NCBI GenBank assembly: GCA_964447335.1 | Contig: CAYUSA010000081.1 | Location: forward strand, 1 to 8,884 | Direction of reading: 5' to 3' | Source: HRBIN12 sp964447335 | GTDB taxonomy: Bacteria; Actinomycetota; UBA4738; HRBIN12 | Length of the DNA stretch: 8,884 nucleotides | Shown: positions 5,343 to 8,884 of the stretch, piece after piece | Layout of the letters: every line of letters starts with the position of its first letter | Numbering within the stretch: the first letter of the stretch is position 1 | Program-made: the position numbers and the translations under genes | Notes under the pieces: model-generated | What the model was told of the DNA's origin: nothing | The model's database searches: none | The model's input: only the letters and a program-made list of their open reading frames with translations

Positions 5343-6575
5343 ATGGTCACCGACCTCGAGATCCGGCATGACCTCCTGCGCATCCTGGGCGTGCAGGCGC
5401 TCCGGGCCTTCCTGTACGGGTTCGGCAGCGTCGTGCTCGGCACCTCGCTCGCGGCGGGCGGCCTGTCGGACGCGAGGGTGGGCCTGGTGTTCGCGGCGAT
5501 GCTCGCGGGCACGGCGGCGTCCTCGATCGCGGTCGGCCTCGCGGGCGACCGGCTCGGCCGACGACGGCTCTACGTCGGGCTGCTCGGGGTGATGGGCGTC
5601 GCCGGCGCCGTCTACGCGCTCACCGACTCCTTCGCCGTCCTCGTGCTCGTCGCGCTCACCGGAACGCTGTCGACCGACCCGAACGAGTCCGGACCCATCA
5701 CCTCGCTCGAGCAGGCGATGCTCGGCGGCGCGCCGTCCGAGGCTCGCGCCCGGGTGTTCGGGCGCTACAACGCCGTGGCGTACCTCGCCGGCGCTGCGGG
5801 CGCGCTCGCCGGCGGCGGGCCCGCGCTGTTCCGCACCTGGTACCCGGCGCTCCCCGCCGACCAGCGCTGGCTGCTCGTGTTCCCCGCCGTCGCGCTCGCG
5901 TGCGTCGCACTCGGCCTCGGGCTGTCGACTCGGGTCGAAGGTCGAGCCTCGGATGGACGGCGGTCGGGGCGGCCGCTCGAGCGCTCGCGGGGGACCGTGC
6001 TGCGCCTCGCCGCGCTGTTCGGGCTCGACGCGTTCGCCGGCGGCTTCGTCGTCTCGACGTTCGTCGTGTTCTGGTTCAACCGGCGGTTCGGCGCGAGCGC
6101 CGAGCTCATGGGCGCGGTGATGTTCGCCGGCGGGCTCATCCAGGCCGGCTCCTCGGTGCTGTCCGGCCGGCTCGGCTCGCGGTTCGGACTCCTCAACACG
6201 ATGGTCTTCACGCACCTGCCGTCGAACGTGCTCCTGGCCCTCGTGCCGCTGATGCCCTCGCTGGGCCTCGCGGCCGCCATGCTCCTGCTCCGCTACACGA
6301 TCTCGCAGATGGACGTCCCGGCGCGGCAGGCCTACGTCGTCGCGATGGTGGATCCGCAGGAGCGCACGGCCGCCGCGGCGTTCACGAACACCGCGCGCTA
6401 CGTCGTTCGTCCGTTCGGCGCGCTCGGGGCCGGCACCGTGATGAGCGTTGCGATGGGAGCACCGTTCGTGATCGCGGGCGCGCTGAAGGTCGTCTACGAC
6501 CTCGCGCTGTACGTCACGTTCCGGCGGGTGACGCTCCCCGAGGAGGGGGCGCCTACTCCTCGTCCATCTGCATGA
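5343..6575 (+). CDS. Major facilitator superfamily (MFS) transporter
   Basis: The 410-residue protein is highly hydrophobic, with about twelve predicted membrane helices in two halves joined by a charged cytoplasmic loop (about 197-218, RVEGRASDGRR region). The MFS motif A, GLAGDRLGRRR (65-75), sits in the loop between helices 2 and 3, and a weaker counterpart (GRLGSRFG) lies in the second half. A conserved polar stretch, TDPNESGP (111-118), follows helix 4. The substrate cannot be told from the sequence; export of a small molecule or drug is as likely as uptake. It is the only plus-strand gene and interrupts the usual gyrA-DUF3566 adjacency. Its 3' end overlaps the gyrA 3' end by 23 bp in a convergent arrangement. 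No clear Shine-Dalgarno precedes the ATG. Confidence 0.92.
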   Translation: MVTDLEIRHDLLRILGVQALRAFLYGFGSVVLGTSLAAGGLSDARVGLVFAAMLAGTAASSIAVGLAGDRLGRRRLYVGLLGVMGVAGAVYALTDSFAVLVLVALTGTLSTDPNESGPITSLEQAMLGGAPSEARARVFGRYNAVAYLAGAAGALAGGGPALFRTWYPALPADQRWLLVFPAVALACVALGLGLSTRVEGRASDGRRSGRPLERSRGTVLRLAALFGLDAFAGGFVVSTFVVFWFNRRFGASAELMGAVMFAGGLIQAGSSVLSGRLGSRFGLLNTMVFTHLPSNVLLALVPLMPSLGLAAAMLLLRYTISQMDVPARQAYVVAMVDPQERTAAAAFTNTARYVVRPFGALGAGTVMSVAMGAPFVIAGALKVVYDLALYVTFRRVTLPEEGAPTPRPSA

Positions 6576-8832
6576 TGACGGGCGCGATCGCGACGACCGT
6601 CTCGCCGTCCCCCACACGCATCGTGCGCACGCCCTGACTCGCCCGCCCGACGCGGCGGATGTCCGAGGCCGTCACCCGCTGGACCTTCCCCGAGCTCGAG
6701 ATCGTGAACAGGTCCTGGTCCTTCGTCCCGACGAAGGCGCCCGCGAGCAGGCCCGTCTTCTTCGTGAGGGTGTGGCCGATGACGCCCTTGCCGCCTCTGC
6801 CCTTCAGCGGGTAGTCCTTCAGCGGCGAGCGCTTACCGTACCCCTCGCGCGTGACGCTGATCAGCTCCTCGCCCTCGGAGACCACGCCGAGCGCGATGAC
6901 CTCGTCGTCCTCGGCCAGGCGCATCCCGATCACGCCCGCCGTCTGGCGGCCCATCGAGCGCACGAGCGACTCCTTGAACCGGATCGCCTGCCCCTTGCGG
7001 GAGACCAGGATCACCTCGTCCTTGCCGTCGGTCATCAAGACGTCGACGAGCTCGTCGCCCGGTCGCAGGTTGATGGCGGCAAGGCCCGTGCGCGGCGAGT
7101 CGTACTCGGGCAGCACGGTCTTCTTCACCATCCCCTTGCGGGTCGCGAACAGCAGGATCCGCCCGTCCTCGTACTCCTTGAGGTCGATCGCGGCGTTCAC
7201 CCGCTCGTCGCCGGACACGCCGACGAGATTCGCGGCATACGTCCCGCGCGCGGTGCGCCCCGACTCGGGGATCTCGTGGATCTTCACGCGGTAGACCTTG
7301 CCCTTGCTGGTGAAGAACAGCATCCAGTGGTGGGTCGTCGTCGTGAAGACGTGCTTGATGACGTCCTCTTCCTTCAGGTTCGCGCCGATGACACCCTTGC
7401 CGCCGCGCCCCTGGCGCTTGAACGCGTCGATCGGCTGGCGCTTCACGTACCCGGCGCGGCTGACGGTGATGACCACGTCCTCTTCGGCGATGAGGTCTTC
7501 GACGTCGAGGTCGCCGACATCGGCCTTGAGCTGTGTTCGGCGCGCGTTCGCGTGCTTCTTGCGGACCTCGAGCAGCTCCTCCTTGATGAGGGCGCGGATC
7601 TTCCTCGGGTCCTTCAGCAGGGTCTTCAGGTGCTTGATCTTCCCGAGCAGCTCCTTGTGCTCCTGCTCGAGCTCGGCACGTGCGAGGCGCGTGAGCCGAC
7701 GAAGCGGCATGTCCAGGATGTGGTTCGCCTGGATCTCGGAGAGTTTGAACTTCGTCATCAGCTTCGTCCGGGCCTCGTCGGCGTCCTGCGATGCGCGGAT
7801 GACCTTGATCACCTCATCGAGGTTCTGGAGCGCGATGAGCAGGCCCTGGACGATGTGGTCGCGCTCTTCGGCGCGCCGGAGCTCGTACTGGGTGCGCCGC
7901 GTCGTGACGTCGATCTGGTGGTCGACGTAGTAGCCGATCATCTCGGCCAGGTTCAACGTGCGCGGCACGTTGTCGACGAGCGCGAGCATGATCACGCCGA
8001 AGTTGTCCTGCAGCTGCGTGTGCTTGTAGAGCTGGTTGAGGACGACGTGCGGGTTCGCGGCGCGCTTCGTGTAGACGACGAGCCGCATGCCCTCCTTGTT
8101 CGACTCGTCCCGGACGTCCGCGACGTCCTTCAGCCGCCCGGCGTTCGCGAGCTCGGCGATCTTCTCGGCCACCCGAGCCTTGTTCACCTGGTAGGGGAGC
8201 TCGGTCACCACGATCTTCGAGCGCCCCTGCAGGCCCTCCTCGATATGGCTGACGGCACGCACCTTGATCGAGCCACGCCCGGTCTCGTACGCGTCCTTCA
8301 CGCCCTGCTTGCCCATGATCACGGCACCGGTCGGGAAGTCCGGGCCCTTCACGAATCGCATGAGCTCGGTCGGGGTGGACTCGGGATGGTCGAGGTAGTG
8401 CGCCACGGCGTCGATGACCTCGCCCATGTTGTGCGGCGGGATGTTCGTGGCCATGCCGACCGCGATGCCGCCGGCTCCGTTCACGAGCAGGTTCGGGAAC
8501 CGGGCCGGCAGGACGAGGGGCTCCTGCTCGTAGCCGTCGAAGTTCGGGATGAAATCGACGGTCTCGGCCTCGATGTCGCGCAGGAGCTCGAGCGCCATCG
8601 GCGCGAGCCGCGCCTCGGTGTATCGGTACGCCGCCGGTGGGTCTCCGTCGACCGAGCCGAAGTTGCCGTGGCCGTCGATCAGGGGCGCGCGCATCGACCA
8701 GTCCTGGGCCATCCGAACCAACGCGTCGTAGACGCTCTGGTCCCCGTGCGGGTGGTACTTCTTCAGCACCTCGCCGACGGCCGCGACCGACTTGCGGTGC
8801 GGGCGATCGGGCCGCAGGCCCGACTCGAGCAT
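6553..8832 (-). CDS. gyrA: DNA gyrase subunit A (5' end incomplete or disrupted)
   Basis: GyrA forms the cleavage-religation and DNA-wrapping half of the A2B2 gyrase that supercoils DNA. From M1 (equivalent to E. coli residue 52) the 759 residues include the quinolone-resistance region HPHGDQSVYD (27-36), catalytic Tyr71 in RYTEARL (E. coli Tyr122), the coiled coil with KFKLSEIQANHILDMPLRRL (361-380) and a six-bladed C-terminal pinwheel. That domain holds the GyrA-box QGRGGKG (474-480) and a second box-like KGRGGKG (677-683). E. coli Ser83 is replaced by Gln32 while Asp87 is kept (D36). The first ~51 residues, with the conserved VIVxRALPDVRDGLKPVxRR block, are absent: upstream codons stay open to the window edge but do not resemble GyrA. 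The methionine at 8832 is therefore not the true start. The stop lies inside the MFS gene tail. Confidence 0.97.
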   Translation of the reverse strand: MLESGLRPDRPHRKSVAAVGEVLKKYHPHGDQSVYDALVRMAQDWSMRAPLIDGHGNFGSVDGDPPAAYRYTEARLAPMALELLRDIEAETVDFIPNFDGYEQEPLVLPARFPNLLVNGAGGIAVGMATNIPPHNMGEVIDAVAHYLDHPESTPTELMRFVKGPDFPTGAVIMGKQGVKDAYETGRGSIKVRAVSHIEEGLQGRSKIVVTELPYQVNKARVAEKIAELANAGRLKDVADVRDESNKEGMRLVVYTKRAANPHVVLNQLYKHTQLQDNFGVIMLALVDNVPRTLNLAEMIGYYVDHQIDVTTRRTQYELRRAEERDHIVQGLLIALQNLDEVIKVIRASQDADEARTKLMTKFKLSEIQANHILDMPLRRLTRLARAELEQEHKELLGKIKHLKTLLKDPRKIRALIKEELLEVRKKHANARRTQLKADVGDLDVEDLIAEEDVVITVSRAGYVKRQPIDAFKRQGRGGKGVIGANLKEEDVIKHVFTTTTHHWMLFFTSKGKVYRVKIHEIPESGRTARGTYAANLVGVSGDERVNAAIDLKEYEDGRILLFATRKGMVKKTVLPEYDSPRTGLAAINLRPGDELVDVLMTDGKDEVILVSRKGQAIRFKESLVRSMGRQTAGVIGMRLAEDDEVIALGVVSEGEELISVTREGYGKRSPLKDYPLKGRGGKGVIGHTLTKKTGLLAGAFVGTKDQDLFTISSSGKVQRVTASDIRRVGRASQGVRTMRVGDGETVVAIAPVIMQMDEE

Positions 8833-8884
8833 CGACCGGAGGGAGCCGGAGGCGCCGGAGGACCGGCAACAGCGGGGCCAGCGG

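Noticed and set aside
5058..6617. 519-residue minus-strand reading frame across the MFS gene
   Set aside because: Only its last 86 codons look like a protein. The rest is the Arg/Glu/His-rich antisense shadow of a GC-rich transporter gene.
8833..8884. Intein or intron interrupting gyrA
   Set aside because: Known GyrA inteins sit near the catalytic tyrosine, which is uninterrupted here. Only 52 bases are visible and no intein or intron motif is present.

Overview
The window is very GC-rich DNA, coding almost wall to wall, from an actinobacterium-like genome. The best evidence is gene order. gyrA, a DUF3566 membrane-protein gene, tRNA-Ile(GAU) and tRNA-Ala(UGC) lie on one strand in the same relative order as around gyrA in Mycobacterium and other Actinomycetota. 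Leaderless-looking starts, TANNNT -10 elements and tRNA genes without encoded CCA fit that assignment. I cannot name the class; the neighbourhood differs enough from model actinomycetes to suggest a less-studied lineage.

Layout, right to left, because nearly everything is on the minus strand. (1) gyrA (8832-6553), the DNA gyrase A subunit. Its first ~51 residues are missing or scrambled at the window edge. (2) An MFS transporter (5343-6575), the only plus-strand gene, overlapping the gyrA tail by 23 bp. (3) An 86-residue three-helix membrane protein (5318-5058), divergent from the transporter with only 24 bp between the starts. (4) The DUF3566 gene (5005-4562). (5) A small hairpin, then a good promoter (TTGACA-N18-TACGCT), tRNA-Ile (4429-4356) and, 18 nt further on, a 56-residue single-span membrane protein with a near-perfect Shine-Dalgarno. 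(6) A 14-bp perfect GC hairpin (4112-4142), then a leaderless-type -10 box and a two-gene operon with ATGA overlap: a COG3375-type GNAT acyltransferase (4087-3287) and an enolase-superfamily N-succinylamino acid racemase / o-succinylbenzoate synthase (3290-2178). (7) A structured 227-bp intergenic region with a promoter candidate and two hairpins. (8) A protein built of seven 23-residue repeats plus a partial eighth (1950-1324). (9) tRNA-Ala (1209-1137). (10) The 5' part of a two-helix membrane sensor with a Cache-like outer domain and a long cytoplasmic coiled coil, running off the window start (1043-1).

Functionally, gyrA, DUF3566 and the tRNAs are housekeeping. The GNAT plus racemase pair is the most interpretable accessory unit. 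Such pairs, with an N-succinyl-amino-acid desuccinylase, convert D-amino acids to L-amino acids in some bacteria; no desuccinylase and no menaquinone gene is visible here. The repeat protein, the tRNA-linked small protein and the truncated sensor are the least characterised items. I found no mobile element, CRISPR array, rRNA or phage gene.
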